Part shown: piece after piece, positions 19,491 to 28,893 of the stretch
Position numbering within the stretch: position 1 is the first letter of the stretch
How the letters are laid out: each line of letters starts with the position of its first letter
From: Erwinia sp. JUb26
GTDB taxonomy: Bacteria > Pseudomonadota > Gammaproteobacteria > Enterobacterales > Enterobacteriaceae
DNA: 64,000 nt
NCBI RefSeq assembly: GCF_003751505.1
Contig: NZ_RJVB01000003.1
Span: 246,712 to 310,711, forward strand
Direction of reading: 5' to 3'
Notes under the pieces: generated by a model
Database searches by the model: none
The model's input: only the letters and a program-made list of their open reading frames with translations
Told to the model about the DNA's origin: nothing
Made by a program: the position numbers and the translations under genes

Positions 19491-21545
19491 ATGGAACTGA
19501 AAGCAACATCGCTGGGTAAACATCTGGCACAACATCCTTACAACCGGGTGCGGCTGTTGAATGCGGGCGTGGAGGTCAGCGGAGAAAAACACGAATATCT
19601 GATCCCGTTTAATCAGCTGTTATCGATTGCCTGTAAGCGGGGCCTGGTCTGGGGCGAGCTCGAATTCTCATTACCTGACGATAAAGTCGTTCGTCTGCAC
19701 GGCACGGAATGGAATGAAACGCAGCGCTTTTATCACTATCTGAGCCTTGCCTGGCAGCAGTGGAGCCAGGAGATGAGTGAGGTAGCGGCCGGGGTTTTAA
19801 ACCAGCAGGCCGAGGCGATTCGTCTTGCCGAACAGCAGGACCGCTGGCTGAAACGCAGCGATATCAGCAGTTGGCAGCAGGCGATCCGTAAATCCTTTGA
19901 CGCCGTGCCGCTGCCGGTCACCCGGCTTGGCGAGTTTGATAACTGCCGCGAATCCTGGCTTTACTGTCAGCAGTGGCTGAATGACAGCGACAGCCAGCGT
20001 GTGAAGCGTAACGCGCGCTGGACCGATCGCATGCTGGAACAGCATGCCGACTACTTCGAACAGGTAGAAAGTTCACCGCTGAATCCCTCGCAGGCCAGAG
20101 CCGTGGTCAACGGTGAAGATTCGGTGCTGGTACTGGCCGGAGCGGGCAGCGGTAAAACCTCGGTGCTGGTCGCGCGGGCGGGATGGCTGATGCTGCGCAG
20201 GCAGGCGACGGCGGAGCAGGTGCTGTTACTCGCCTTTGGCCGTAAAGCGGCGGAAGAGATGAACGAACGCCTGCGTTCACGTCTGCACCGTGAAGATTTT
20301 TCGGCGCGCACCTTCCATTCCCTGGCGCTGCACATTATCCGCCAGGGCAGTAATAAATCGCCGGTCATCAGCAAGTTGGAAAACGATACAACGGCGCGCC
20401 ATGCGTTGCTGATTGACGTATGGCGGCAGCAGTGCAGTGAGAAAAAGGCCCATGCCAACGGCTGGCGTCAGTGGCTGAGTGACGAGCTGGAGTGGGAAGT
20501 AGAGGAAGGCAATTTCTGGCAGGATAATGGACTGGCGAAGCGACTGGCGTCGCGCCTTGAGCGCTGGCTGGGGCTGATGCGCATGCACGGCGGCGCGCAG
20601 GCGGCCATGATTGAGGGGGCATCAGACGAGATCCGCGATCTGTTCAGCAAGCGGGTTAAGCTGATGGCCCCGCTGCTAAAGGCCTGGAAGACCGCGCTGA
20701 AGGAGGAAGGTGCCATCGATTTCTCCGGCCTGATCCACCAGGCGATCAACATTTTGGATAAAGGCCGCTTTATCAGTCCGTGGAAGCATATCCTTGTCGA
20801 TGAGTTTCAGGATATCTCGCCGCAGCGGGCGGAGCTGCTGGCTGCGCTACGCCGGCAAAATCGGCAAACTGCGCTGTTTGCCGTCGGCGATGACTGGCAG
20901 GCCATTTATCGATTCAGTGGCGCAGAAATGACGTTGACGACGTCATTCCATCACTACTTTGGTGAAGGGGATCGCTGCGTGCTGGATACTACCTACCGCT
21001 TCAATCAGCGTATTGGAGAAGTCGCCAACGCCTTTGTGCAGCGTAACCCGCATCAGTTGAAAAAGACATTGAACAGCCTGACGAAAGGGACCAAAAAAGC
21101 GGTTCAGCTGTTGCCGGAAGATCAGCTCGAAGCGCTGCTCAATAAAATGAGCGGCTACGTTCAGCCGGACGAGCGGATTATGCTGCTGGCCCGCTATCAT
21201 CATCTGCGGCCTGAGGTGCTGGACAAGGCCGCAACCCGTTGGCCAAAACTCAATCTGGAGTTTATGACTATCCACGCCAGTAAAGGACAGCAGGCGGAGT
21301 ACGTTATCTTACTGGGGCTCTCTCATGGGAATGAAGGTTTCCCGGCACCGGCCAGGGAATCGGTGATGGAGGCGGCGCTGCTGCCAAAAGTGGAGGAGTT
21401 TCCGGACGCGGAGGAACGGCGACTGGCGTATGTTGCCATCACCCGCGCGATTCATCAGGTCTGGCTGCTGTACGATCGCGATGAGCCTTCGGATTTTGTT
21501 GCCGAACTGGGCCGTCAGGGCGTTCCGCAGGTGCGAAAACCCTGA
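19491..21545 (+). CDS. helD: DNA helicase IV
   Basis: SF1 3'-5' DNA helicase related to UvrD/Rep with a role in recombination pathways. The 684-residue protein has the HelD N-terminal domain (about 1-190), Walker A AGAGSGKTS (about residues 215-223), Walker B VDEFQDIS, and motifs QAIYRFSGAE, TIHASKGQQAEYV and VAITRA in order. It is intact and of E. coli length (684). It faces away from yccF and converges with mgsA, with a gap of only 12 bases. Confidence 0.96.
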   Translation: MELKATSLGKHLAQHPYNRVRLLNAGVEVSGEKHEYLIPFNQLLSIACKRGLVWGELEFSLPDDKVVRLHGTEWNETQRFYHYLSLAWQQWSQEMSEVAAGVLNQQAEAIRLAEQQDRWLKRSDISSWQQAIRKSFDAVPLPVTRLGEFDNCRESWLYCQQWLNDSDSQRVKRNARWTDRMLEQHADYFEQVESSPLNPSQARAVVNGEDSVLVLAGAGSGKTSVLVARAGWLMLRRQATAEQVLLLAFGRKAAEEMNERLRSRLHREDFSARTFHSLALHIIRQGSNKSPVISKLENDTTARHALLIDVWRQQCSEKKAHANGWRQWLSDELEWEVEEGNFWQDNGLAKRLASRLERWLGLMRMHGGAQAAMIEGASDEIRDLFSKRVKLMAPLLKAWKTALKEEGAIDFSGLIHQAINILDKGRFISPWKHILVDEFQDISPQRAELLAALRRQNRQTALFAVGDDWQAIYRFSGAEMTLTTSFHHYFGEGDRCVLDTTYRFNQRIGEVANAFVQRNPHQLKKTLNSLTKGTKKAVQLLPEDQLEALLNKMSGYVQPDERIMLLARYHHLRPEVLDKAATRWPKLNLEFMTIHASKGQQAEYVILLGLSHGNEGFPAPARESVMEAALLPKVEEFPDAEERRLAYVAITRAIHQVWLLYDRDEPSDFVAELGRQGVPQVRKP

Positions 21546-21557
21546 CGGTAGAAACGG

Positions 21558-22016
21558 TTACTTCAGGCGCTGCTGCAGGTAGCGCTCATAATCCGGTATC
21601 TGGATTTCAACCTGCCGATCGAACAACGGTGAGTGGATAATAAAGTCAGCGGTGGCGCGGTTGGTTGCCACCGGGATATTCCACACGGTAGCCAGACGCA
21701 GCAGCGCTTTAACATCCGGGTCGTGCGGCACGGCGTTCAGCGGATCCCAGAAGAAAATCAACAGATCGATTTTCCCTTCTGAGATCAGCGCACCGACCTG
21801 CTGATCGCCGCCCATCGGGCCGCTGAGCATCGCCGTAACCGGCAGGCCGGTTGCGCGCTGCACCAGATTACCGGTTGTGCCGGTGGCATACAGCGTATGA
21901 GGCTGCAGCTTATCTCTGTGAAGACTGACCCATTCCATCAGGGAGTTTTTACAGTGGTCATGAGCGACCAGCGCAATATGCTTTTGCGGCTGTATCTTAC
22001 GAGTGGTCTGGTCCAT
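21558..22016 (-). CDS. mgsA: Methylglyoxal synthase
   Basis: Converts dihydroxyacetone phosphate to methylglyoxal and phosphate, a bypass of lower glycolysis under phosphate limitation. The 152-residue product is the size of the E. coli enzyme. Catalytic Asp71 is in SGPMGGDQQ and His98 in NAVPHDPD, at the same numbers as in E. coli; the phosphate-binding TGTTG stretch is at about 46-50. Confidence 0.97.
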   Translation of the reverse strand: MDQTTRKIQPQKHIALVAHDHCKNSLMEWVSLHRDKLQPHTLYATGTTGNLVQRATGLPVTAMLSGPMGGDQQVGALISEGKIDLLIFFWDPLNAVPHDPDVKALLRLATVWNIPVATNRATADFIIHSPLFDRQVEIQIPDYERYLQQRLK

Positions 22017-22098
22017 TCAGATATCCTGGCTATGTAGGGTAACGGCAGAAACGTCAAATAAACAGAAAGTTGAGTGTAACGTTGCGGTTAAACGGATA

Positions 22099-22743
22099 TC
22101 AACTGGTATGTAAGGCTTTCATCAACGTAATAAAACGCTGGCGGGTGGCAGCATCAACCTGCTGATACCACAGATGCAGCATTCTTTCTGCTGAAGAACG
22201 GCGATCGAGGGCAAGATCCTGCTCCTGCGCCGCATTGAGGGCAGTATGTTTACCCGAATGCGCAAAACGTGGCACCGAGGCGCTTTCTCCGTTCAGGTTA
22301 TAGTGAATCATCGCCTGTTCAAAATCACCGCTGGTGGTGACGGCCAGAAAGTCGCGCTTATTGGCGATTTCAGCACCTTTCTCATCGACTAACGTAAACT
22401 GCGGTTTCTTATCGAACATTCTGACTTCGCGTACCGAAGCCAGCGGCGGAAGCTGGATCAGCACCGAACGACTACGCGCGGTAAACGTCACAATCTGCGG
22501 GGCAGAAACCCAGGTGACCGGGCTGTGGGCGGGAAGATGAAACGATTTCTCCACGCGAAACAGCAGTTGATGCTCACCGCGGTCCAGTTCTAAGCCGTCA
22601 GCGCCTTTAAGCAGAGAACCGGAAATCTTGTGCCCGTCCAGAACCAAAAGGTCAATATCGGCAGAAAGCTTAAGCGTGGTTGCCTGCGCAGCAGAGACAA
22701 TCAGCATAATGACCAGCCCGGTTATGACCTTAAACAGCTTCAT
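22099..22743 (-). CDS. csgI: Periplasmic DUF2057 protein, CsgI (YccT) type
   Basis: Secreted protein of the UPF0319/DUF2057 family. E. coli YccT was renamed CsgI because it inhibits extracellular CsgA (curli) polymerisation. The 214 residues start with a signal peptide (hydrophobic core ITGLVIMLIVSAAQA, cleavage after residue 21), followed by the family segment TLKLSADIDLLVLDG. No curli genes are in the window, so the curli role is carried over from the family only. Confidence 0.88.
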   Translation of the reverse strand: MKLFKVITGLVIMLIVSAAQATTLKLSADIDLLVLDGHKISGSLLKGADGLELDRGEHQLLFRVEKSFHLPAHSPVTWVSAPQIVTFTARSRSVLIQLPPLASVREVRMFDKKPQFTLVDEKGAEIANKRDFLAVTTSGDFEQAMIHYNLNGESASVPRFAHSGKHTALNAAQEQDLALDRRSSAERMLHLWYQQVDAATRQRFITLMKALHTS

Positions 22744-22931
22744 TCTTACTCCAGACGAGCAAACGGTGAGAAAACGTCGAATGTATCAAAGTCTTTCAGT
22801 ATGGCATCATATTAACATTTAAACACACTTAATCGTGCTATTGATCGTGAATTGCGGAAGTGTCGATACTGAGAGTAGTGAATCAGTCATAATGAGAAAA
22901 TACAGGCCGTTAACCCGAACCGGAGAAAAAA

Positions 22932-23351
22932 ATGGATGATAAAAAGATTATCAATGTTCTGACCAGCAGCAAAACCATCGCCCTGGTGGGGGCCACTGAT
23001 AACGCGCAGCGCCCAGCTTTTCACGTTATGGAATATCTTCTTTCACAGGGTTACGACGTCGTCCCGGTTAACCCTAAACTGGCCGGTCAGGAGTTATTGG
23101 GGCAAACGGTCTATGCGGAGCTAAAAGACATTCCTCAGCCGGTAGACATGGTGGATGTGTTCCGTAACGCCGAGGCGGCATGGGGGATTGCACAGGAAGC
23201 CATCGCCATCGGTGCGAAAACGCTTTGGTTACAAATTGGCGTTATCAACGAACAGGCTGCGGTGCTGGCGGCCGATGCCGGGTTAACCGTTGTGATGGAT
23301 CGCTGCCCGAAAATAGAAATCCCGCGCCTCGGTTTAGCAAAGAGCGCATAA
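22932..23351 (+). CDS. yccU: CoA-binding domain protein YccU
   Basis: Single Rossmann-fold CoA-binding protein of 139 residues (E. coli about 137), function unknown. The motif VGATDNAQRPAFHVMEYLLSQ near the N-terminus and GYDVVPVNP mark the CoA-binding fold, and VFRNAEAAWGIAQEA and WLQIGV follow. The ATG is preceded by GGAGAAAAAA. It converges with hspQ through a bidirectional terminator. Confidence 0.94.
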   Translation: MDDKKIINVLTSSKTIALVGATDNAQRPAFHVMEYLLSQGYDVVPVNPKLAGQELLGQTVYAELKDIPQPVDMVDVFRNAEAAWGIAQEAIAIGAKTLWLQIGVINEQAAVLAADAGLTVVMDRCPKIEIPRLGLAKSA

Positions 23352-23376
23352 AAAACCCTGCTTAAGCAGGGCTTTA
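23352..23376. terminator. Bidirectional terminator between yccU and hspQ
   Basis: Perfect palindrome CCCTGCTTAAGCAGGG (23356-23371) with an A run before and TTT after, located in the 27-base gap between the two stops. Confidence 0.85.
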
Positions 23377-23378
23377 AA

Positions 23379-23696
23379 TTAGTTTCTCAGGCTTGGCGAC
23401 TGCAACTGCTGGCGGATAGATAGCGCCAGCTCATCTAACGACTGCTGGTCGGGATGTTCCCCCGGCTGTTCCCAGGAAATCTGTGCTTCCGCCAGATAGG
23501 TATGCACCGTCTGGCCTTCTTCATCTTCCATCACCACGTGATACCAGGGCGCGGCACGCAGCGCTTCGCTGCCGCTGATATCTTCACTGACCGATTCTTT
23601 CAGTGAATACTGGGGATCCACATCGACTATCACGCCCAAAAAACCCAGCAGCTGATGACGAACCTGCTGACCAATACCGTATTTGCTGGCAATCAT
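23379..23696 (-). CDS. hspQ: Heat shock protein HspQ
   Basis: Small protein (105 residues) of the YccV-like hemimethylated-DNA-binding family; in enterobacteria it acts as a specificity factor for Lon and affects DnaA stability. Conserved segments are [24 protein letters not shown] and [12 protein letters not shown]. The start is supported by AGGAGGTCACCC just before the ATG. It is upstream of nothing else in its direction, so probably monocistronic with its own heat-inducible promoter. Confidence 0.94.
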   Translation of the reverse strand: MIASKYGIGQQVRHQLLGFLGVIVDVDPQYSLKESVSEDISGSEALRAAPWYHVVMEDEEGQTVHTYLAEAQISWEQPGEHPDQQSLDELALSIRQQLQSPSLRN

Positions 23697-23759
23697 GGGT
23701 GACCTCCTGAAACGTTGCCCCTACCTCACTGTATGGAGGCAAAGGCAGCATTTTTCAAG

Positions 23760-24950
23760 TCACAGCACGCGGCAGGCGAACCCTTTCAGGTAAAGTCCTT
23801 CAGGATAGCTGGAAATAACCGGGTGATCGGCGGCCTGGCGGAACTGCTCAATAAACTGTACGTCGCGCTTAGCGTCGACGGCGGCATCGGCGATAATTTT
23901 CTGGAACAGCTCGGTAGGCATCAGACCGGAACAGGAGTAGGTCATCAGCATACCGCCCGGGTTCAACAACTGCATTGCCAGCATATTAATATCTTTGTAG
24001 CCACGACACGCGCCCATCAACTGATTTTTATTCTCAACAAACTTAGGCGGGTCCATCACAATCAGATCGAATTTCTCGCCTTCATCGCGATAGCGACGCA
24101 GCAGCTTGAACACGTCATCGCGCAGGAACTGGGCTTTGCTCAGATCCAGACCGTTTAGTTCAACGTTCTGTTTTGCCACATCCAGTGCCGCCTGCGATGT
24201 ATCCACGCTGATCACCTCACGGCAGTTGCCCATCAGGGCAGAAACTGCGAAACCACCGGTGTAGGAGAAGCAGTTCAGCACGCGGCGATCTTCCGCGTAG
24301 CGGCGGGTGGCCAGGCGACTGTCGCGCTGATCGAGGTAATAGCCGGTTTTATGGCCGGTCTGAATATCCACCAGCAGTTTCATACCGTGTTCGGTAATCG
24401 GCAGCAGTTCCGGTGGCGTTTCACCCAGCACAACCCCCTGGGTCAGTTCCAGACCTTCTTTTTTACGAACGCTAACGTCGGAGCGATCGTAAATAGCGCA
24501 GCCCGGATAGCAGGTTTGCAGCGCGGTGATCAGCGCGGCACGCTGGTACTCCGCGCCGGCAGACAGGAGCTGCAGCACGAGGAAGTTGCCAAAACGGTCG
24601 ATGGTGATCCCCGGCAGACCGTCGGATTCTCCGGCGATCAGGCGGTAGCTATCAAGATTATCGCGGTGCGCCAGCCAGTCGCGCAGCTGCTGCGCGGCCT
24701 GTAGACGGCGAACGAAAAAGTCGATATCAATCGATTCATCCTGCTCCCAGCTCCAGACGCGGGCACGGATCTGCGATTGTGGGGACCAGGCGGCACGCGC
24801 CAGCCATTTACCCTGGCTGTCGCAGACATCAATAGTTTCACCCGACTGGGCTTTCCCTTCCATGCGGGCAATAGCCCCGGAGAACACCCACGGATGGCGA
24901 CGAAGTAAGGACTTTTCACGCCCTTTGGCAAGAATCAAACGAACAGTCAT
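23760..24950 (-). CDS. rlmI: 23S rRNA m5C1962 methyltransferase RlmI
   Basis: SAM-dependent enzyme methylating C1962 of 23S rRNA. The 396 residues comprise an N-terminal PUA domain (about 2-80), an EEHEE-like linker and a Rossmann methyltransferase domain (about 180-396) with [24 protein letters not shown] and a YSCSGLM motif carrying the catalytic Cys. Divergent from yccX. Confidence 0.96.
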   Translation of the reverse strand: MTVRLILAKGREKSLLRRHPWVFSGAIARMEGKAQSGETIDVCDSQGKWLARAAWSPQSQIRARVWSWEQDESIDIDFFVRRLQAAQQLRDWLAHRDNLDSYRLIAGESDGLPGITIDRFGNFLVLQLLSAGAEYQRAALITALQTCYPGCAIYDRSDVSVRKKEGLELTQGVVLGETPPELLPITEHGMKLLVDIQTGHKTGYYLDQRDSRLATRRYAEDRRVLNCFSYTGGFAVSALMGNCREVISVDTSQAALDVAKQNVELNGLDLSKAQFLRDDVFKLLRRYRDEGEKFDLIVMDPPKFVENKNQLMGACRGYKDINMLAMQLLNPGGMLMTYSCSGLMPTELFQKIIADAAVDAKRDVQFIEQFRQAADHPVISSYPEGLYLKGFACRVL

Positions 24951-25039
24951 AGTCAGTTATACTTATACTCAGAGAATCAGGCGATATTGTCCGGTGCTGA
25001 CTGGGAAAAAGCAATCAGTGGCGAAGATAAGGAGAAAAA

Positions 25040-25315
25040 ATGGCGACTATCGGCCTGCGGGCCTGGGTTCACGGCAGGGTACAGGGCGTCGGCTTTCGTT
25101 ACAGCACCCAGCACGAAGCAAAAGCGCTGGGATTGACGGGCTATGCGAAAAATCTTGATGACGGCAGCGTCGAGGTGTTGATGTGCGGTGAGCAGGAGCA
25201 GATTGATACGCTGCTCGGCTGGCTTAAGGCTGGGGGACCGCGCAGCGCAAGGGTTGACCGCGTACTGACGGAACCCTGCCAGCCTCCTACGCTAAAGGGG
25301 TTCACAACCGGTTAG
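25040..25315 (+). CDS. yccX: Acylphosphatase
   Basis: Hydrolyses acylphosphates to carboxylate and phosphate. The 91-residue protein has the signature GRVQGVGFR with the phosphate-binding Arg at residue 20, and the catalytic Asn in [12 protein letters not shown] at residue 38. AAGGAGAAAAA precedes the ATG. Convergent to tusE with only 3 bases between stop codons. Confidence 0.96.
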   Translation: MATIGLRAWVHGRVQGVGFRYSTQHEAKALGLTGYAKNLDDGSVEVLMCGEQEQIDTLLGWLKAGGPRSARVDRVLTEPCQPPTLKGFTTG

Positions 25316-25318
25316 CGC

Positions 25319-25645
25319 TTACAGGCACTTGGCGGGCTTGGGTAAACCGGCAATCTTTGTTGCCTGTTTGGCGGGGCCTTTGGGGAACAGTCGGAAAAGA
25401 TAGCGGCTGTTGCCTTTTTCCTCACCGTACTTCTGCGCCATGGCCTTTACCAGCATGCGTACCGCCGGAGAGGTATTAAACTCCAGATAAAATTCGCGAA
25501 CGAATCGAACGACCTCCCAGTGTGCGTCGCTTAGTTCAATGGCTTCTTCCTCCGCCAGCAGCGGAGCCAGCGCCTCGCTCCAGTCCGCGGTGGATTTCAG
25601 ATAGCCCTGCGTGTCGCGCTCAATTTCTCTGCCTTCGAATTGCAC
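25319..25645 (-). CDS. tusE: Sulfur relay protein TusE
   Basis: DsrC-family sulfur carrier that takes sulfur from TusBCD and passes it to MnmA for 2-thiouridine in tRNA. The 108 residues end in PAKCL, with the conserved penultimate Cys that carries the persulfide. The central motif [21 protein letters not shown] is typical. It lies downstream of yccA but behind a terminator, so it probably has its own promoter. Confidence 0.96.
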   Translation of the reverse strand: MQFEGREIERDTQGYLKSTADWSEALAPLLAEEEAIELSDAHWEVVRFVREFYLEFNTSPAVRMLVKAMAQKYGEEKGNSRYLFRLFPKGPAKQATKIAGLPKPAKCL

Positions 25646-25703
25646 TTTATTGCCTCTGCTGCCTGATTCATTCTGCGGCGGAGTTTAACAAACTTTTCCG
25701 CCG

Positions 25704-25735
25704 CAAAAAATAAAGCCCCGCATAAGCGGGGCTTT
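25704..25735 (-). terminator. yccA terminator
   Basis: Stem AAAGCCCCGC (25712-25721) with GCGGGGCTTT (25726-25735) and loop ATAA; the A-rich run at 25704-25711 gives the T tract on the minus strand. It lies just after the yccA stop. Confidence 0.9.
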
Positions 25736-25753
25736 ATTCACATCAGGTCAGAA

Positions 25754-26410
25754 TTAGTTGCTGCGGGACATGCCCAGCAGGCTCAACAGGCTGACGAAGA
25801 TGTTATAGATAGAAACGTACAGGCTGACGGTGGCGCGTATATAGTTGGTCTCGCCGCCGTTAATAATGTTGCTTGTTTCCCACAGGATGGCACCGGTAGA
25901 GAACAGTACAAACAGCACGCTGATTGCCATGTGCAGCGCCGGAATGTTCAGGAAGATGTTGGCCACTACCGCAATCAGCAGGACAACAAAACCTGCCATC
26001 AGCATACCGGACAGGAACGACATGTCTTTACGGGTGGTCAGCACGTAGGCGGAACAGCAGAAGAACACCAGCGCGGTACCGCCCAGCGCCAGACCAATCA
26101 CATCACCCATGCCTGCAGACAGGAAGGAGTTCAGGATTGGACCCAGGCAATAGCCAAGGAAGCCGGTAAAGGCAAACGCGGCCAGAATACCCGCCGGGCT
26201 GTTAGCCAGACGATAGGTCAGGAACATCAGACCGTAGAAGCCAACCAGCATCAGAATCAAACCTGGTGATGGCAGCGCAAATACGGTACTCAGCGTGGCG
26301 GTCAGCGCGGAAAACGCCAGCGTCAGGCCCAGCAGGAAATAGGTATTGCGTAATACTTTGTGCGTGCTCAACAGCGAGCGTTCGCGAGCGGAATAAACTA
26401 TGCGATCCAT
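25754..26410 (-). CDS. yccA: BAX-inhibitor-1 family protein YccA (FtsH modulator)
   Basis: Polytopic inner-membrane protein with seven hydrophobic helices. In E. coli it is both a substrate and a modulator of the FtsH protease and protects SecY from degradation. The 218 residues start [27 protein letters not shown] and end in [11 protein letters not shown], close to E. coli YccA (219). It precedes the tRNA-Ser genes, as in E. coli. Confidence 0.95.
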   Translation of the reverse strand: MDRIVYSARERSLLSTHKVLRNTYFLLGLTLAFSALTATLSTVFALPSPGLILMLVGFYGLMFLTYRLANSPAGILAAFAFTGFLGYCLGPILNSFLSAGMGDVIGLALGGTALVFFCCSAYVLTTRKDMSFLSGMLMAGFVVLLIAVVANIFLNIPALHMAISVLFVLFSTGAILWETSNIINGGETNYIRATVSLYVSIYNIFVSLLSLLGMSRSN

Positions 26411-26626
26411 AAAGCACCTCTCAGGGTCACTAAAATACCAGAGAGAATAAAGAGGGAAGGGCGATTGGAAAAGATGTTTTACCCTTCTTTACTCGCTAAA
26501 ACGCTGATAACTTGAGCAGATTGGCGAATATCACAGCGAACGCATCGCTTTCGCTGATTTTTCAGGCAAGCGCAACAAAACCTGCTTTACAAGCCAGGTC
26601 GGGATGTTTATAGTGCGCCCCATTGT

Positions 26627-26714
26627 GGAAGCGTGGCCGAGTGGCTGAAGGCACCGGTCTTGAAAACCGGCGACGGGAAACCGTTCTAGAGTTCGAATCT
26701 CTACGCTTCCACCA
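26627..26714 (+). tRNA. serT: tRNA-Ser (UGA), copy 1
   Basis: An 88-base cloverleaf: acceptor GGAAGCG pairs with CGCTTCC, the anticodon loop CTTGAAA gives anticodon UGA between ACCGG/CCGGC arms, a class II long variable arm (CGACGGGAAACCGTT) is present, and the T loop is GTTCGAATC. CCA is encoded. The sequence is close to E. coli serT and sits in the same place after yccA. An identical second copy follows at 27075. Confidence 0.96.
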
Positions 26715-26796
26715 CCTCATTCTACGGGTCAGCGAAAGCTGGCCCGTTTTGCTATGTGCAGAATAAATTTGCCGGCACAAATCAGGCCGTTTAGCT

Positions 26797-26856
26797 TGCC
26801 TCTGCCTCTGCCTCTGCCTCTGCCTCTGCCTCTGCCTCTGCCTCTGCCTCTGCCTC
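26797..26856. repeat. Ten tandem copies of TGCCTC
   Basis: Sixty bases of perfect 6-bp repeats within the spacer between the two tRNA-Ser genes. Apparent reading frames over it (Gln-Arg or Leu-Pro repeats) have no other gene-like properties. Such perfect short repeats are prone to slippage, so copy number may differ between strains. Confidence 0.97.
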
Positions 26857-27074
26857 TGTTTTGCTACCGTGTCTTCTGTGACATCACTGGGCCGGGACCC
26901 AAAACCGTCGGATTTATAATCGTTTACCGTGTGGGCTGCCTGCAAAACAGCCAAAAGAATTCAAATGTTCACAAAATCAACAAAATAGCGAAAAATAATC
27001 TTGGCAAACGAAAAAACTCCCCCTATACTGCGCTCCATCAGTTAGCGGCACCTTAGCCAAAGCTGATACCGTGT

Positions 27075-27162
27075 GGAAGCGTGGCCGAGTGGCTGAAGGC
27101 ACCGGTCTTGAAAACCGGCGACGGGAAACCGTTCTAGAGTTCGAATCTCTACGCTTCCACCA
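27075..27162 (+). tRNA. serT: tRNA-Ser (UGA), copy 2
   Basis: Base-for-base identical to the copy at 26627-26714, including the encoded CCA and the preceding GT. Anticodon UGA. The spacer of 360 bases holds the hexanucleotide repeat. AAAACTCCCCCTATACTGCGC at 27008-27030 resembles a promoter -10 region (TATACT) close before this copy. The short gap to a strong terminator indicates that it is last in its transcript. Confidence 0.96.
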
Positions 27163-27172
27163 TCCATTCTGA

Positions 27173-27207
27173 CCCCGAGCTTGAAGAAGCTCGGGGTTTT
27201 TTGTTTT
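27173..27207 (+). terminator. Terminator after second tRNA-Ser
   Basis: CCCCGAGCTT (27173-27182), loop GAAG, AAGCTCGGGG (27187-27196), then TTTTTTGTTTT. Strong intrinsic terminator; its T tract abuts the stop codon of the convergent regulator gene. Confidence 0.93.
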
Positions 27208-28057
27208 AGTCCATCCCCTTCAAACCGTATTCAACGGTTGCCAGATAGATGCAAAAATAGTCCTGCACCATCGTCATAAATTCCGGTTTCAGCGTAACGG
27301 TATTCTTATCTTCCCTAATCGTCAGCAGTTGTCGGCTGGCGGCAGCCTGCAGGCAGCGACGGATCAGCGATCGCGATACGCAGCAGGCAAATGAAGCCTT
27401 CAGCAGGTTATATTTCACATCCAGACTTCCCTGTTTAATGCTCTCCTGAAACAGATTAAACATCATCATATGTCCCCCATCATGGCTCAAAAATTCGCCA
27501 CTTCCGGGAACCATGTCATGAATAAACAGGCGATTAAGCGTTATTTCCCCATAGTTTCGAAAAAATCGCGGGATAAAGTCATCCTGACGCAAATAGAAAT
27601 CCGCATCACAATCGGCCGATAGCAGCGAGCAGGGGCGCAGCATGGTATTAATCATTCGCCTGGTTTCGTTAAGGGCTTTTTCCGTGGGTTTGTAGTTCAG
27701 CTTACGCCTGTCGTCCTCGTCCCGAAAAACTTCAAGCCGCTGGCTGACCCGAAGGAACAGCAGGAAAGAGTCCAGAGCATTGCTGCTAAACAAATCGTTA
27801 GCAATACAAAAGCGGCGGACGTCTTTAAATGTACTGCTGCTCCGCGTGTAATAAATCCCCAGGATTGCTGAACCGACGATAAAACGATTGGCTTTGAATA
27901 GCGTTTTAAAATATAGCGGGTTCGTTAAGTATAATTTAGTTAACAATTCATAATGGCATTTTATAGCATCGTTAAGGTTACTTTTCTCCCGTAATTCTTT
28001 TGCTCGTCCTTTGATTTCCGTCTCTAACTCTAACTTTCTTTTGCTAATAAATGGCAT
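27206..28057 (-). CDS. Unrecognised putative regulator with two winged-helix-like segments
   Basis: I do not recognise this 283-residue protein. Two segments look like winged helix-turn-helix units. One (about residues 80-140) contains STFKDVRRFC, then a wing-like DEDDRRKLNYKPTEKAL reminiscent of MarR proteins. The other (about 215-265) contains VSRSLIRRCLQAAASRQLL followed by IREDKNTVTLKP. No signal peptide or membrane helix is evident. I prefer the ATG at 28057, which has AAAGGG six bases before it; an in-frame TTG at 28123 would put a 20-bp palindrome inside the gene. The coding DNA is more AT-rich than its neighbours, most clearly at the 5' end, suggesting transfer. It is divergent from a fimbrial operon, so control of fimbriation is a reasonable but unproven guess. 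Confidence 0.72.
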   Translation of the reverse strand: MPFISKRKLELETEIKGRAKELREKSNLNDAIKCHYELLTKLYLTNPLYFKTLFKANRFIVGSAILGIYYTRSSSTFKDVRRFCIANDLFSSNALDSFLLFLRVSQRLEVFRDEDDRRKLNYKPTEKALNETRRMINTMLRPCSLLSADCDADFYLRQDDFIPRFFRNYGEITLNRLFIHDMVPGSGEFLSHDGGHMMMFNLFQESIKQGSLDVKYNLLKASFACCVSRSLIRRCLQAAASRQLLTIREDKNTVTLKPEFMTMVQDYFCIYLATVEYGLKGMD

Positions 28058-28088
28058 TTGGCCCTTTGTTATTTCTGATGAACTAAGA

Positions 28089-28108
28089 ATTATCTTATTT
28101 AAGATAAT
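28089..28108. promoter_or_regulatory. 20-bp palindrome upstream of the regulator
   Basis: ATTATCTTATTTAAGATAAT has 9-base perfect arms around TT. It lies 32 bases upstream of the preferred regulator start and about 250 bases upstream of the major pilin gene. Size and position fit an operator bound by a dimeric winged-helix protein, plausibly the regulator itself. The rest of 28109-28359 is AT-rich promoter DNA in which I could not fix further sites. Confidence 0.5.
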
Positions 28109-28359
28109 CTCCACTGTCAACAAAACCCGTGTATTAAAGCATTAATGGATACGAATCCAGTAAGAATGATTAATTAATGTTATGTTTTTATTGGTTTTTA
28201 AATGGCAACAAAAAAGGACAGTGACATATTTGTTTGGATGAATAGTATTGCGGCTGCTGGACAAGGTAATACAGATGTTAAACGAGATGGAGATTTTTAA
28301 TTTCGTTCTTTTCTAGTGCATACAAATCTGTTAGCTGAAATTTAATCAAGGATATCAAA

Positions 28360-28887
28360 ATGAAGATGACAAAGGTTGCCATTATTTCGCTATTGACTTT
28401 GAGTGTGGCGAATATTGCGAATGCCGCCGATCAAGGTAATGGTAAAGTCACATTTAGCGGTTCCATCGTTAATGCACCATGCTCAATTGCACCTGGCGCA
28501 GACGATCTGAAAGTTTCTCTGGGTCAGGTTTCGAATACGCTGCTGGCCGCTGGTGGCGAACAAACAGCCGTACCTTTTACGATCGATCTGCAGAACTGTG
28601 ATGATGCAACCCGCCATACCGTGACCGCAACGTTCACCGGTAAATCTGGCGCAGACGGGCGTCTGGGCATTACCGGCGAAGCGTCCGGTGCCAGCATTTT
28701 GCTGCGTGACGGCAGTGGTAAGAAAGTCGAGCTGGGAACCGCAACCGATGCTCAAATTCTGAACGGTACCAATAACAGCCTGCAGTTCTCCGCGGCGCTG
28801 AAAGGAGACGGTACCACCGACGCTCCGGTAGCCGTCGGCACCGGTGCTTTCACCTCCGTGGCCAACTTTACCCTGGCCTACCCGTAA
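28360..28887 (+). CDS. Major fimbrial subunit (type 1 pilin family)
   Basis: Secreted pilin of 175 residues assembled by donor-strand exchange into the fimbrial rod. A signal peptide ends at ANA (residue 22). The N-terminal donor strand region GKVTFSGSIVNAPCSIAPG is followed by the pilin disulfide pair (Cys near 41 and LQNCDD near 79), and the protein ends in the beta-strand NFTLAYP with the penultimate Tyr typical of the family. AAGGATATCAAA precedes the ATG. First gene of the operon, followed by a hairpin and then usher, chaperone and tip genes. Confidence 0.93.
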   Translation: MKMTKVAIISLLTLSVANIANAADQGNGKVTFSGSIVNAPCSIAPGADDLKVSLGQVSNTLLAAGGEQTAVPFTIDLQNCDDATRHTVTATFTGKSGADGRLGITGEASGASILLRDGSGKKVELGTATDAQILNGTNNSLQFSAALKGDGTTDAPVAVGTGAFTSVANFTLAYP

Positions 28888-28893
28888 GTTTTC

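Noticed and set aside
26797-26856. Possible CRISPR array
   Set aside because: Six-base perfect tandem units without spacers; no cas genes in the window.
26562-26954. Minus-strand open frame with Gln-Arg repeats across tRNA-Ser and the hexanucleotide repeat
   Set aside because: It encodes the antisense of a tRNA plus a simple repeat; no ribosome site and no family similarity.
26754-27056. Plus-strand open frame with Leu-Pro repeats
   Set aside because: Composition comes only from the TGCCTC repeat; no gene-like features.
28058-28123. TTG start giving a longer regulator protein
   Set aside because: No good ribosome site, and it would place the 20-bp palindrome inside the coding region; kept only as an alternative.
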